The notes under the pieces are model-generated. The model made no database searches. It saw nothing but the letters and a program-made list of their open reading frames with translations, and was not told the origin of the DNA. Below, piece after piece: positions 18,170 to 26,927 of a DNA stretch of 64,000 nt. The stretch is from JADGQM01 sp964441945. Its GTDB lineage: Bacteria > Desulfobacterota > Syntrophobacteria > Syntrophobacterales > Syntrophobacteraceae. Positions within the stretch are counted from its first letter, which is position 1; every line of letters begins with the position of its first letter. The translations under genes were made by a program, and so were the position numbers. The DNA is taken from NCBI GenBank assembly GCA_964441945.1, contig CAYTWB010000002.1, positions 124,001 through 188,000 on the forward strand, read 5' to 3'.

Positions 18170-19312
18170 ATGATCAGAAACTGGGGGGATGCCGGCAGAA
18201 AGGCCCTGACCTGCCTCGTCTGCGGAGGAAGTGTTGCAGACCTGGGCAGCAGCCCCGGGGTTTGCCCCGACTGCATCAGGATGCGCTGGGAGGAGAGCCT
18301 GCATTGCCTTGAAGCCGTGCATGCCGAATCACGCCGGGCATTCGGACTTCCCCTGCAACCCCCTGCAACCCCCGACGGTCTGCTCTGCAATCTCTGCTCG
18401 CATCGCTGTCGAATGAGTCCATCGGAGATCGGCTACTGCGGGGTTCGCCGTGGAACGGGAGGCAGTCTGCGCCGGGATGGTCGGTCTCGGTCGCATGTAT
18501 CCTACTACTATGATCCACTTCCCACCAATTGTGTGGCCGATTGGGTGTGCCCCGGGGGCACCGGTTCCGGCTACCCTGATTATGCTCATGAACGCGGTCC
18601 TGAGGCCGGTTTCTACAACCTGGCGGTCTTTTTTGATGCCTGCAACTTCAACTGCCTCTTTTGCCAGAACTGGTCGTTCAAGCAATCCTCAGGCTCCAGC
18701 TGTAACTGGCAGACCGTCGAGGCCGTCACGAAAGTGGTCAATGAGAGGACGAGCTGTATTTGTTACTTTGGAGGCGATCCCGGCCCACAGGTCCCCTTTG
18801 CCGTTCGTGTTTCGAAGCAGGCTCGCAGAGAGAATCCGGGCCGGATACTCAGGATTTGTTGGGAAACCAACGGCAATGTACACCCTGTCTGGCTGAAACA
18901 GATGGTGAGGCTTTCCCTGGATTCCGGGGGCTGCATCAAAGTGGACCTCAAGGCCTGGAACCCTCATATCCATAAGGCACTATGCGGATGGGACAATCGC
19001 CGGGTCATGGAAAACTTTTCAATATTGGCGAAATACACCACCCTTCGTCCGGACCCTCCGCTGCTCATTGCGAGCACTCTGATGGTGCCGGGCTACGTGG
19101 GTGAAGAGGAGGTGCGGCATATCGCTTCGTTCATCGCTCAATGCAACCCGGATATCCCCTATTCACTCCTGGCCTTCGCTCCTCAGTTCTGCATGGAAGA
19201 CGCTCCGACGACCTCTTTTGAGCAGGTGGAAGCCTGCCTGAAAGCGGCGAAACAAGCCGGCCTGCACCGGGTGCACCTCGGCAATCGCCATCTGGTGGGG
19301 GCGAGCGGCTAG
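18170..19312 (+). CDS. Radical SAM protein (PflA-like) with N-terminal cysteine-rich region
   Basis: This 380-residue protein has the radical SAM cluster motif CNFNCLFC (C-x3-C-x2-C) near residue 159, followed by a Gly-rich SAM-binding stretch (CYFGGDPGPQ) and a TIM-barrel tail. Before it are two cysteine pairs (CLVCGG and CPDC, then CNLCSHRC with CGVR), resembling the zinc- or cluster-binding N-terminus of pyruvate-formate-lyase-activating-enzyme-like proteins. It starts four bases after hypE, so it is in the hyp operon. It could be the radical SAM partner of the AMMECR1/Memo fusion at 2879-4411, or an unrelated activase; its substrate is not known. Confidence 0.88.
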   Translation: MIRNWGDAGRKALTCLVCGGSVADLGSSPGVCPDCIRMRWEESLHCLEAVHAESRRAFGLPLQPPATPDGLLCNLCSHRCRMSPSEIGYCGVRRGTGGSLRRDGRSRSHVSYYYDPLPTNCVADWVCPGGTGSGYPDYAHERGPEAGFYNLAVFFDACNFNCLFCQNWSFKQSSGSSCNWQTVEAVTKVVNERTSCICYFGGDPGPQVPFAVRVSKQARRENPGRILRICWETNGNVHPVWLKQMVRLSLDSGGCIKVDLKAWNPHIHKALCGWDNRRVMENFSILAKYTTLRPDPPLLIASTLMVPGYVGEEEVRHIASFIAQCNPDIPYSLLAFAPQFCMEDAPTTSFEQVEACLKAAKQAGLHRVHLGNRHLVGASG

Positions 19313-19420
19313 CGCTCTGTCCGTTCTGCCTGACGGGCAACCCGCAGTCCTCTCGAACGTTAGGCCTGGCTGCTAACATGCTGTGATCATTGTACCTTTT
19401 TGCAACCGACGGAAGCCGCT

Positions 19421-22102
19421 ATGAACAAGCCGACCCCCATGATGCAGCAGTACCTGGAGATCAAGGCGCAGTATCCGGACGCCCTGCTGCTCTACCGGAT
19501 GGGGGACTTCTACGAACTGTTTATGGAGGATGCCGTTGTCGCCGCCCGTATTCTCGAAATTGCCCTCACCTCCCGCGACAAGCAGGCCGACAACCCGATT
19601 CCCATGTGTGGAGTGCCCTTTCATGCGGCTGAAGGCTACCTGGAGAAGCTGGTGGCGGCAGGAAAAAAGGTGGCAATCTGCGACCAGGTGGAGGATCCCA
19701 GGCAGGCCAGGGGCCTGGTTCGCCGGGAGGTGACTCGGGTCATCACCCCGGGCCTCATTCTCGAAAGCCGGAATCTCTTGTCCAACCAGCCCAATTATCT
19801 CGCTGCGGTTGCACGAGGAAATCGGGAGGAGGCATTTGGGCTGGCGTACCTGGATATTTCCACTGCCGAATTCAGACTGGTGGAACTGGACTCCCGGCAG
19901 GAGCTGAGGGAGGAATTGCTGAGGGTGGCCCCCAAGGAGATCCTTCTTCCCCAGTGTGAAGATCACTTCTCTGCGGACGGTGTTCGGCCCCACCCTGATT
20001 GCACCCTGACTTTTCTGGATGCTGAGGAATTTGACAGGGTACGGAGCGAAGAGCGGCTCATCAAGCATTTCGAAGTTCACTCCCTGGAAGGCTTCGGCAT
20101 TCAGGGGATGGGGCCCGGCATCGGTGCAGCCGGAGCCATTCTCGCCTACCTGCAGGCAAATCTCCTCGGTTCGTGCAGCCACATCAAGAAGCTGCTCCCT
20201 TACCGCCGTTCGGACTACATGATCCTTGATGAAGCTACCGTACGCAACCTGGAGATCTTTCAGTCCACCAGCTTTCAGGGGCGCAAGGGCTCACTTCTGG
20301 CCGTTGTGGACCAAACGCACACAGCCATGGGCGGGCGAAGGCTCCAGCAATGGCTCCGGTATCCCTTGGTCGATCTCGGGGGGGTCCTCAAACGTCAGCA
20401 GGCTGTTGCGGAACTGGTGGAACGGCCGGCTTTCAGGGCTGAAATTCGAAGCCATCTGGAAAAGGTGAACGACATCGAGCGACTCAATGCACGGAACAGT
20501 GCCGGTGTCTCGACCCCGCGTGATCTGGTCGCTCTGAAGAAGTCGCTCCAGGTCTTGCCGCACCTGGAACGGTCTCTACATGGCTGTATGGCAAGGAAGC
20601 TGACGGAACTGAAAGATTCCTGGGATAGTCTCTCCGATATGGCCTCCCGTCTCGAAGCCACCTTGACTGATCCTCCCCCACTTTCTTTCAATGCCGGCGG
20701 CGTCATCTGCCCCGGAGTGAATGCCGAATTGGATCATTACGTCAGTTTGAGCCGGGACGCGCGGAGCTGGATGGCCGGCTACGAAACCCAGGAACGCCAA
20801 CGGACCGGGATCTCGTCCCTGAAGGTCCGCTACAACAAAGTCTTCGGCTACTACATCGAGATCTCAAAATCAAATCTGGGAGCAACTCCTCCGGACTATT
20901 TCCGCAAACAGACCCTGGTGAATGCCGAACGGTTCTTCACCGAAGAGCTCAAAACCTTTGAAACTCAGGTGCTGGAAGCGGATGAAAAGCGGCTGGAATT
21001 GGAGCAGCAACTCTTTGCCGAGCTTCGCCGGACGATCAACACCCACAACGATCGCATCCAGATGATGGCTGGACTGATCGGCGAACTGGATTGTCTCGCG
21101 GCCCTGGCCGAGGTCGCAGCCCGCAATGACTATTGCCGGCCTCACATGAATCAGGGGGATGCGATCGTTATTCGCGACGGCAGGCATCCGGTGATCGAGC
21201 ATTTTCTTCCCGACGGTTCCTTTGTTCCCAATGACCTGGAGTTGAACCAGGAAAGTCAACAGGTGCTCATCATCACCGGGCCGAATATGGCGGGCAAGTC
21301 GACCATTCTGCGGCAGGCGGCCCTCATTGTGCTGCTGGCTCATATCGGCAGCTTTGTCCCGGCATCCGAGGCCCACCTTGGGCTTGTCGACCGGATCTTC
21401 ACCAGGGTCGGGGCCGCCGATGACCTCGCCCGTGGCCGCTCCACGTTTCTCGTGGAAATGCAGGAAAGCGCCAACATCCTTCATCAGGCGACTCCCGGAA
21501 GCCTGATTATCCTGGATGAGATCGGCAGAGGCACCAGCACTTTTGACGGGCTCAGCATCGCCTGGGCAGTGGCCGAGCATCTTCATGATCTCCAGGGAAA
21601 AGGAGTGAAGACGCTCTTTGCGACCCACTATCATGAACTGACCGATTTGGCTCGCACTCGCAACCGTGTCAAGAATTTCAATGTCGCCATAAAAGAGTGG
21701 CAAAATGATATACTCTTTTTTCATAAGTTGGTTCCGGGGGGGACCAACAGAAGCTATGGTATTCAGGTGGCGAAGCTGGCGGGGCTGCCTCGGGAGGTCA
21801 TTGAGAGGGCACGAGAGATTCTCGTGCAACTGGAAAAAGGCGAAACGACTTTTCTGTCCCAGGATATGATCTCGAAGAAGAGGTCCCGTGCTGCGAGAGA
21901 CAAGGAACCGGGGGTCCAGCTCAGCCTTTTCAGGCCTTCCTCGGAGTGGCTGGAGGATCGTATTCGGGCGCTCGATATCGATCAAATGACGCCGCTGGGG
22001 GCGCTTCAGTTGCTCCATGCGCTCAAAGAGCAGATCAGCTCCGGCGGGAAGGGACCTCGTGATGTGGGGCGGAGAGCTCCCGGCGGTTCGACCGTGAGAT
22101 GA
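19421..22102 (+). CDS. mutS: DNA mismatch repair protein MutS
   Basis: MutS recognises mismatches and, with MutL, starts repair. The mismatch-binding motif lies in the N-terminal domain (YRMGDFYELFMEDA, near residue 24, containing the key Phe and Glu). The core and clamp domains follow, and the ABC-type ATPase has Walker A TGPNMAGKSTILRQ, Walker B LIILDEIGRGTSTFDG and the final TLFATHYHEL. Length is 893 residues. GGAAG precedes the ATG at 19421; an upstream frame to 19400 is less likely. Confidence 0.97.
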   Translation: MNKPTPMMQQYLEIKAQYPDALLLYRMGDFYELFMEDAVVAARILEIALTSRDKQADNPIPMCGVPFHAAEGYLEKLVAAGKKVAICDQVEDPRQARGLVRREVTRVITPGLILESRNLLSNQPNYLAAVARGNREEAFGLAYLDISTAEFRLVELDSRQELREELLRVAPKEILLPQCEDHFSADGVRPHPDCTLTFLDAEEFDRVRSEERLIKHFEVHSLEGFGIQGMGPGIGAAGAILAYLQANLLGSCSHIKKLLPYRRSDYMILDEATVRNLEIFQSTSFQGRKGSLLAVVDQTHTAMGGRRLQQWLRYPLVDLGGVLKRQQAVAELVERPAFRAEIRSHLEKVNDIERLNARNSAGVSTPRDLVALKKSLQVLPHLERSLHGCMARKLTELKDSWDSLSDMASRLEATLTDPPPLSFNAGGVICPGVNAELDHYVSLSRDARSWMAGYETQERQRTGISSLKVRYNKVFGYYIEISKSNLGATPPDYFRKQTLVNAERFFTEELKTFETQVLEADEKRLELEQQLFAELRRTINTHNDRIQMMAGLIGELDCLAALAEVAARNDYCRPHMNQGDAIVIRDGRHPVIEHFLPDGSFVPNDLELNQESQQVLIITGPNMAGKSTILRQAALIVLLAHIGSFVPASEAHLGLVDRIFTRVGAADDLARGRSTFLVEMQESANILHQATPGSLIILDEIGRGTSTFDGLSIAWAVAEHLHDLQGKGVKTLFATHYHELTDLARTRNRVKNFNVAIKEWQNDILFFHKLVPGGTNRSYGIQVAKLAGLPREVIERAREILVQLEKGETTFLSQDMISKKRSRAARDKEPGVQLSLFRPSSEWLEDRIRALDIDQMTPLGALQLLHALKEQISSGGKGPRDVGRRAPGGSTVR

Positions 22103-22129
22103 GCAGAATGGTTGTGGAAGGGACTTCGA

Positions 22130-23065
22130 ATGGATGCTCTGCGCTTGTGCAGAGATAGAGAAAGGAAGGTCCTTTTGAGAGGCGTGTTCGGGTCGTTTCT
22201 CTGCCTGTTCTTTGTTCTGGCGGGTTTTGGCACGAGCACTTTCGTCATGGCTCCTTCCATTGCTCTCGCCCAGCGATCTGACCCGCAGGGGCTATCCGGA
22301 AGCGCTTCGTCCGGCCGTCCGGACCGGGTTGCAGCACTCCCCAGTCTGGCCAGGCAGTTAGCGCTGAGCGTGAAGCGGATTGTCATCGATCCCGGGCATG
22401 GAGGTAAAGACTGTGGTGCCGTCAGTCCCCACGGTGTTGTCGAAAAAGAGATCACACTCGCCCTCGCCAAATCCTTGAAGAAAGATCTCGAAAGTCGAAT
22501 CGGGTGCAAAGTCCTGCTCACACGCTCTCGAGACCAGTTCCTGACCCTGGAGGAACGGACCAGGATCGCCAATGAGGCGAAGGCCGATCTCTTCATCTCC
22601 ATTCATGCCAATGCGCACGCAGATCCCACAGTCAACGGGATTGAGACCTACTTCTTGAACTATGCAAAAGACCAGGAATCCGCTCGAGTTGCAGCGCTGG
22701 AGAACCGGCCGTCCGGCAGGGCGATGAGTGACCTCAAGGCCCTTCTCCAAAAACTCATCCTCACGACGAAAGCCAGGGAATCGGCGGCGCTGGCTCGACA
22801 GGTTCACCGCAACATTGTTGCCAAAGTGAAAACAAAAGGCGATAAGGTCCGTGATCTTGGAGTGAAACAGGCCCCGTTTCGGGTGTTGTTGGGAGCGGAA
22901 ATGCCCTCTGTGTTGGTCGAGACGGCCTTTCTCAGCAACGAAAGCGACGAAACCCGCCTGCTCAAAAGGCAGTTCCGGCAGAATTTAGTAAGAGGCGTCA
23001 CTGCCGGGATAGAATCATACATTGCGGAGATGAACAGGGTGGCAAAGGCAGGTAATCGATCATGA
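22130..23065 (+). CDS. N-acetylmuramoyl-L-alanine amidase (Amidase_3)
   Basis: This enzyme cleaves the bond between MurNAc and L-Ala in peptidoglycan. An N-terminal hydrophobic signal (residues about 13-48, ending IALAQ) directs export. The amidase domain begins with IVIDPGHGGKDCGAVS (zinc His and Glu follow in VEKEITL), then ISIHANAHADPTVNG and ends with a PSVLVETAFLSN catalytic Glu. An inserted helix between the third and fourth motifs is like the autoinhibitory segment of AmiC types. The start at 22130 follows GGAAGGG. Overlaps the next gene by ATGA. The specific AmiA/B/C type is not assigned. Confidence 0.93.
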   Translation: MDALRLCRDRERKVLLRGVFGSFLCLFFVLAGFGTSTFVMAPSIALAQRSDPQGLSGSASSGRPDRVAALPSLARQLALSVKRIVIDPGHGGKDCGAVSPHGVVEKEITLALAKSLKKDLESRIGCKVLLTRSRDQFLTLEERTRIANEAKADLFISIHANAHADPTVNGIETYFLNYAKDQESARVAALENRPSGRAMSDLKALLQKLILTTKARESAALARQVHRNIVAKVKTKGDKVRDLGVKQAPFRVLLGAEMPSVLVETAFLSNESDETRLLKRQFRQNLVRGVTAGIESYIAEMNRVAKAGNRS

Positions 23066-25107
23066 GCCGACAGGGATTACAGGAAATTCTTCCCGGAACG
23101 GTGCTCGAGTTTTTTGAAGCCAAGGAAATCATCTGCGGGATCTGCCTGGCCGTCAAGAACCAGAGACTCCATGTGCTCACCCAGCACAACCGTGAAACCA
23201 ACCTTGCAGCCAGTCGCCTGATTCATGCCGATAGCCGGCCCATTGACCTGGACTGGACCAGAGACCAGCTGGTTCAGAAACTCGACAGCATTGCAGCTCA
23301 GCGCAGAGACCTGATGGAAGCGATCGATGCTGAGGAGCTTTGGTCGCTGGTCGAGGGGGAGCAAGAGGCTTTCGGAGTGCGTGAACTGGCCGAGTGTGTC
23401 TTCGCCGGTACCGTTACCGACCATCATGTTGCTGCGATGCAGAGGGTCCTGCTTCAAGAACGCCTCTTCTTTCAGTTCAAAGAGGGTGCCTTCTTCGCCA
23501 ACCCTCGAGAAAAGGTCGAGCAACGCCGTGAAGAGATGGAAAAGGAGCGGCAAAAGGAGATCGAGATCGAAAATGGATCCCGGTGGCTGCAGGCGATCTG
23601 GCAGCGCAAGACCCGCCTTCCTCTTGCCGGCTCCGATGAGAAGCTGATTGAAAGCCTCAAGGACTTCTGCCTGCACGGTCAGGAATCGCCGGCCGGCCCT
23701 TTTGTGAAAGAGCTGTTCAAACGGGCCGACATCCCTCAGCATGAACAATCTGCTTTTCGCCTGTTGGTTCGGCTGGGAATCTGGCAAGAGAATGAGAATC
23801 TCTATCTTCACGAGCAGGGCATTTCGCCTGAGTTTCCTGAGCATGTTACGGCCATGGCGGACCGTCTGGCTCTCTCATGCGCCATCTTTTCCCGGGGCTT
23901 AGACCACCGCGTGGACCTTAGAGATCTTTACACATTCACCATAGACAGTGCTCTCAGCCGGGACTTCGATGACGCCCTGAGCGTGAAAACCATTGGAGAC
24001 GGACTCTACGAGGTGGGAGTGCACATCGCCGATGTGGCTGAATTCGTCGACAGGGGCGACGATTTGGACAAAGAGGCGGCGGTCAGGGTCAGTTCCATCT
24101 ATTTGCCCGACGAGCGGATCTCCATGTTTCCGCCATCGCTTTCGGAAGGCCTCTTCAGCCTGCAGGCCGGCCAGGACCGTCTCGCCCTGAGCTTTATCAT
24201 GCTGATGGATCGCCGGGGAATCATCCAGGACCGGAAGATACTCCAGAGTGTGGTCAATGTGCACAAACAGATGACGTACCAGGAAGTCAACGAGCGCCAC
24301 CAGGAGGAGGAAGCACTGAGCATTCTTCACTTCCTGGCGCTGGAACTGCGTGCTCAGAGGCTCGCTCGTGGAGCCGTCATTCTTCCCCTTCCCGAAATCC
24401 AGGTCTATGTCAATTCAGCAGGAATGATCCAGGTCTCTCGCTATGAGAAGGAGACTCCAAGCCAGATCATGGTGTCCGAGTGGATGATCGCGGCCAATGG
24501 ATTGGCCGCTTCCTATCTGGCGCAGCGGGAGATCCCCGCTATTTTTCGCGGACAGTCCGAGTGTAAACCGGAGACCGATTTTACCCAGAGCGAACATGAG
24601 CTCTTCCGCATCTACCGGCAGCGGCGCCTTTTTGCCCGCGCAGAACTGGAGACAAACCCTCTGCCCCACTGCAGCCTGGCAATGCCGGAATACACGACCA
24701 TTACCTCGCCGATTCGCCGCTACGCGGACCTGGTGGTGCAGCGCCAACTGAAGCAGGCCCTCACCTCTGGGACCGCTCTATACAGCGAGGATGACCTGCG
24801 TCGGATGATAGTCGAACTGGGTGTGGTACAAGGCAAGATCACTGTGGTTCAGCGCAGATGGACCCGGTACTGGATCCTCAAGTATTTGGAACAGGAAGAC
24901 ATTCAATCCCTCAATGCCCTGGTCCTCACCCAAAACAACCGGTTCGTCCATCTGCTGCTTCCGGACTACCTGCTGGAGACCAATGCGCCCCTTTCAGAAA
25001 AGAACCTGGTACAGCCGGGCCAGATGCTCCGGGTCAAGATCGAGCGGCTGAATCCACGCGAGGACTTGCTGCGTGTGCAGCTGCCGGAGTTTCCCCGGTC
25101 CGCCTGA
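23062..25107 (+). CDS. RNase II/R family exoribonuclease
   Basis: The RNB catalytic domain is clear from TIDSALSRDFDDALSV near residue 297 (the metal-binding aspartates), then HIADVAEFV and YTTITSPIRRYADLVVQRQL near residue 546, which form the nuclease centre. The N-terminal part (residues 1-270) contains a cold-shock/S1-like beginning and a charged helix rich in Glu and Lys, and differs from classical RnR or Rnb. The 681-residue length matches a RNase II-like branch common in this phylum. It overlaps the amidase gene by four bases. Cytoplasmic mRNA decay is the likely job. Confidence 0.9.
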   Translation: MSRQGLQEILPGTVLEFFEAKEIICGICLAVKNQRLHVLTQHNRETNLAASRLIHADSRPIDLDWTRDQLVQKLDSIAAQRRDLMEAIDAEELWSLVEGEQEAFGVRELAECVFAGTVTDHHVAAMQRVLLQERLFFQFKEGAFFANPREKVEQRREEMEKERQKEIEIENGSRWLQAIWQRKTRLPLAGSDEKLIESLKDFCLHGQESPAGPFVKELFKRADIPQHEQSAFRLLVRLGIWQENENLYLHEQGISPEFPEHVTAMADRLALSCAIFSRGLDHRVDLRDLYTFTIDSALSRDFDDALSVKTIGDGLYEVGVHIADVAEFVDRGDDLDKEAAVRVSSIYLPDERISMFPPSLSEGLFSLQAGQDRLALSFIMLMDRRGIIQDRKILQSVVNVHKQMTYQEVNERHQEEEALSILHFLALELRAQRLARGAVILPLPEIQVYVNSAGMIQVSRYEKETPSQIMVSEWMIAANGLAASYLAQREIPAIFRGQSECKPETDFTQSEHELFRIYRQRRLFARAELETNPLPHCSLAMPEYTTITSPIRRYADLVVQRQLKQALTSGTALYSEDDLRRMIVELGVVQGKITVVQRRWTRYWILKYLEQEDIQSLNALVLTQNNRFVHLLLPDYLLETNAPLSEKNLVQPGQMLRVKIERLNPREDLLRVQLPEFPRSA

Positions 25108-25192
25108 TAGGCCGGCCCTTCGCTTTTTATTGAGGATCATTGTCGGAATCCTATGACACGGAGGCCCGTTGTGACAATTCCCACTGTCGCTG

Positions 25193-25708
25193 TTATTGGA
25201 CGATTCTTGCACTTTCGATGACAACCGGCTTGACCGGAACATTCTGATGGCCCCCGACATTCCTGGTGTCCACCTTTTTGATCCGGTCGACGATATCCAT
25301 TCCTTCGATCACTCTGCCAAAAACCGCGTAGCCGAATCCTCCAGGCGTTTCATCGCTGTGGTTCAGGAAATCGTTGTCTGTCACATTGATAAAGAATTGT
25401 GAGGTTGCACTGTCAATAACATTCGTCCTGGCCATGGCAATGGTTCCGCGGTCGTTTTTTTTCCCGTTGCCGGCTTCATTCTTGATCGGCGTACGCGGCT
25501 TCTTCGGGTTCATGCCTTCAGTCAGCCCTCCTCCCTGAATCATGAAGTTGTCGATCACGCGGTGAAATAGGGTGCCGTCATAGAAGCCCTGTTCCACATA
25601 GGAGACAAAGTTCTCCACTGTTATGGGCGCCTTGTCGGCCCAGAGTTCAATCTGGATCTGTCCCTCGGATGTGTTCAGCTCGACAATTTGATGCTTCGAT
25701 TGTTCCAT
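25193..25708 (-). CDS. Cyclophilin-type peptidyl-prolyl cis-trans isomerase
   Basis: A 171-residue single-domain cyclophilin. Active-site motifs are YDGTLFHRVIDNFMIQGGG near residue 43 (Arg, Phe, Met, Gln) and SQFFINVTDNDFLN near residue 104, with FGYAVFGRVIEGMDIVD. No signal peptide, so probably cytoplasmic. The start at 25708 follows GGAGAAGAGAGA; an upstream ATG at 25750 is less supported. Converges on the RNase gene; an 85-base gap lies between their ends. Confidence 0.95.
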   Translation of the reverse strand: MEQSKHQIVELNTSEGQIQIELWADKAPITVENFVSYVEQGFYDGTLFHRVIDNFMIQGGGLTEGMNPKKPRTPIKNEAGNGKKNDRGTIAMARTNVIDSATSQFFINVTDNDFLNHSDETPGGFGYAVFGRVIEGMDIVDRIKKVDTRNVGGHQNVPVKPVVIESARIVQ

Positions 25709-25759
25709 TCTCTCTTCTCCTCTTGAGGTCAGGTTGGTAAGCAAGTACAAGAAGGCGTG

Positions 25760-26927
25760 CTATAGCTGTTTCTCTGAGATTTCATGGACACCGGTGCCAA
25801 TGCTGCTCTTCTCTCTCGACGTCATCCGATGAAACAGATAGGCTTCTATGAATTCGTCCAGATCGCCGTCGAGCACGGCATCGACATTTCCCTTTTCAGC
25901 GCCGGTTCGATGGTCCTTCACCAGCCGGTACGGCTGTAAGATGTAGGAACGGATCTGATTCCCCCAGGCGATGTCATCAAGATTATCGTGAATCTCCTGC
26001 AGTTTTTCCTGCTGGGCTCTCCGCTCCCGTTCATACAGCCTGGCACGCAGAATCTTCATGGCGGTATCCCGGTTGCGGTGCTGGGACTTCTCGTTTTGAC
26101 ACTGCACGACAATCCCGGTCGGGATGTGGGTGATGCGCACCGCGGAACTGGTCTTGTTCACATGCTGGCCGCCGGACCCGCTGGCCCGAAAGGTGTCAAT
26201 CCTCAGATCCGTCTGTTTGATATCCACTTCGATGCGATCATCGACCTCAGGGAAGACCAGAACTGCGGCAAAAGACGTATGACGACGCCCACTGGCATCG
26301 AAAGGAGAGATCCTCACGAGGCGGTGGATGCCCGATTCAGCCTTCAGCAGCCCGTAGGCATTGGGGCCGGCCACCGTGAGAGTGGTACTCTTGATTCCGG
26401 CTTCATCCCCTCCCTGAAGGTCAACCATTTCTACCTTGAACTCCTTGTTTTCACACCATCTCAGGTACATGCGCAGGAGCATCTCCGCCCAGTCCTGGGC
26501 CTCTGTCCCGCCGGCGCCGGCATTGACACTCAGGATCGCATTCCGCTGGTCGTTTTCTTCGCCGAGCAATTTCCTCAGCTCCAGGTTCCGCAAACCGGCA
26601 CGCAAAGCCCGAACCTGGAGAGAAACCTCTTTGAGCGCCTCTTCGTCCTTCTCCTCCACTGCCAGACTCAGCAACAGCTCACTTTCCTCCAGCTCAGCCA
26701 TGAGCTGCTGCCAGGTCTGTATGATTTCGCTCAGATCTGCCCGTTCCTTGAGCACATTCTTGCCCTCTTCCGGTTTTTCCCAGAAATCGGGCTTCAGCAG
26801 AATCTTTTCCAGCTGAGCCAGCCGCGCCTGCTTCCCCGCAATGTCAAAGATAGCTCCCGAGGTTTTCAGCGCGGAGGGAAAGCTCTTTGAGATCACTCTT
26901 GATTTCGGTCGTATCGATTGTAGTCAT
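25760..26927 (-). CDS. prfB: Peptide chain release factor 2 (with programmed +1 frameshift)
   Basis: RF2 ends translation at UGA and UAA. The first 27 codons (26927-26847) end at an in-frame TGA directly after CTT; skipping one base continues the frame at 26845 with GAC and gives a protein of about 388 residues. The stop-recognition SPF tripeptide is in RISPFDASGRRHTS and the catalytic GGQ is in GSGGQHVNKTSS. The shift is the autoregulatory device known from E. coli prfB: low RF2 lets the ribosome slip past its own UGA stop. The ATG overlaps the lnt stop (ATGA), so prfB is coupled to lnt and the corC-like gene. Confidence 0.95.
26843..26858 (-). promoter_or_regulatory. Programmed +1 frameshift site of prfB
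   Basis: On the minus strand the site reads GGGAGCTATCTTTGAC. It has a Shine-Dalgarno-like GGGAG, then TAT, the slippery CTT, the TGA stop and a following C, exactly the order known for bacterial prfB. Slippage from CUU to UUU lets GAC be read as Asp. Confidence 0.93.

Noticed and set aside
18351..18372. Tandem CCCCTGCAAC repeat
   Set aside because: Only two short copies inside the radical SAM coding frame; no sign of an array or mobile element.
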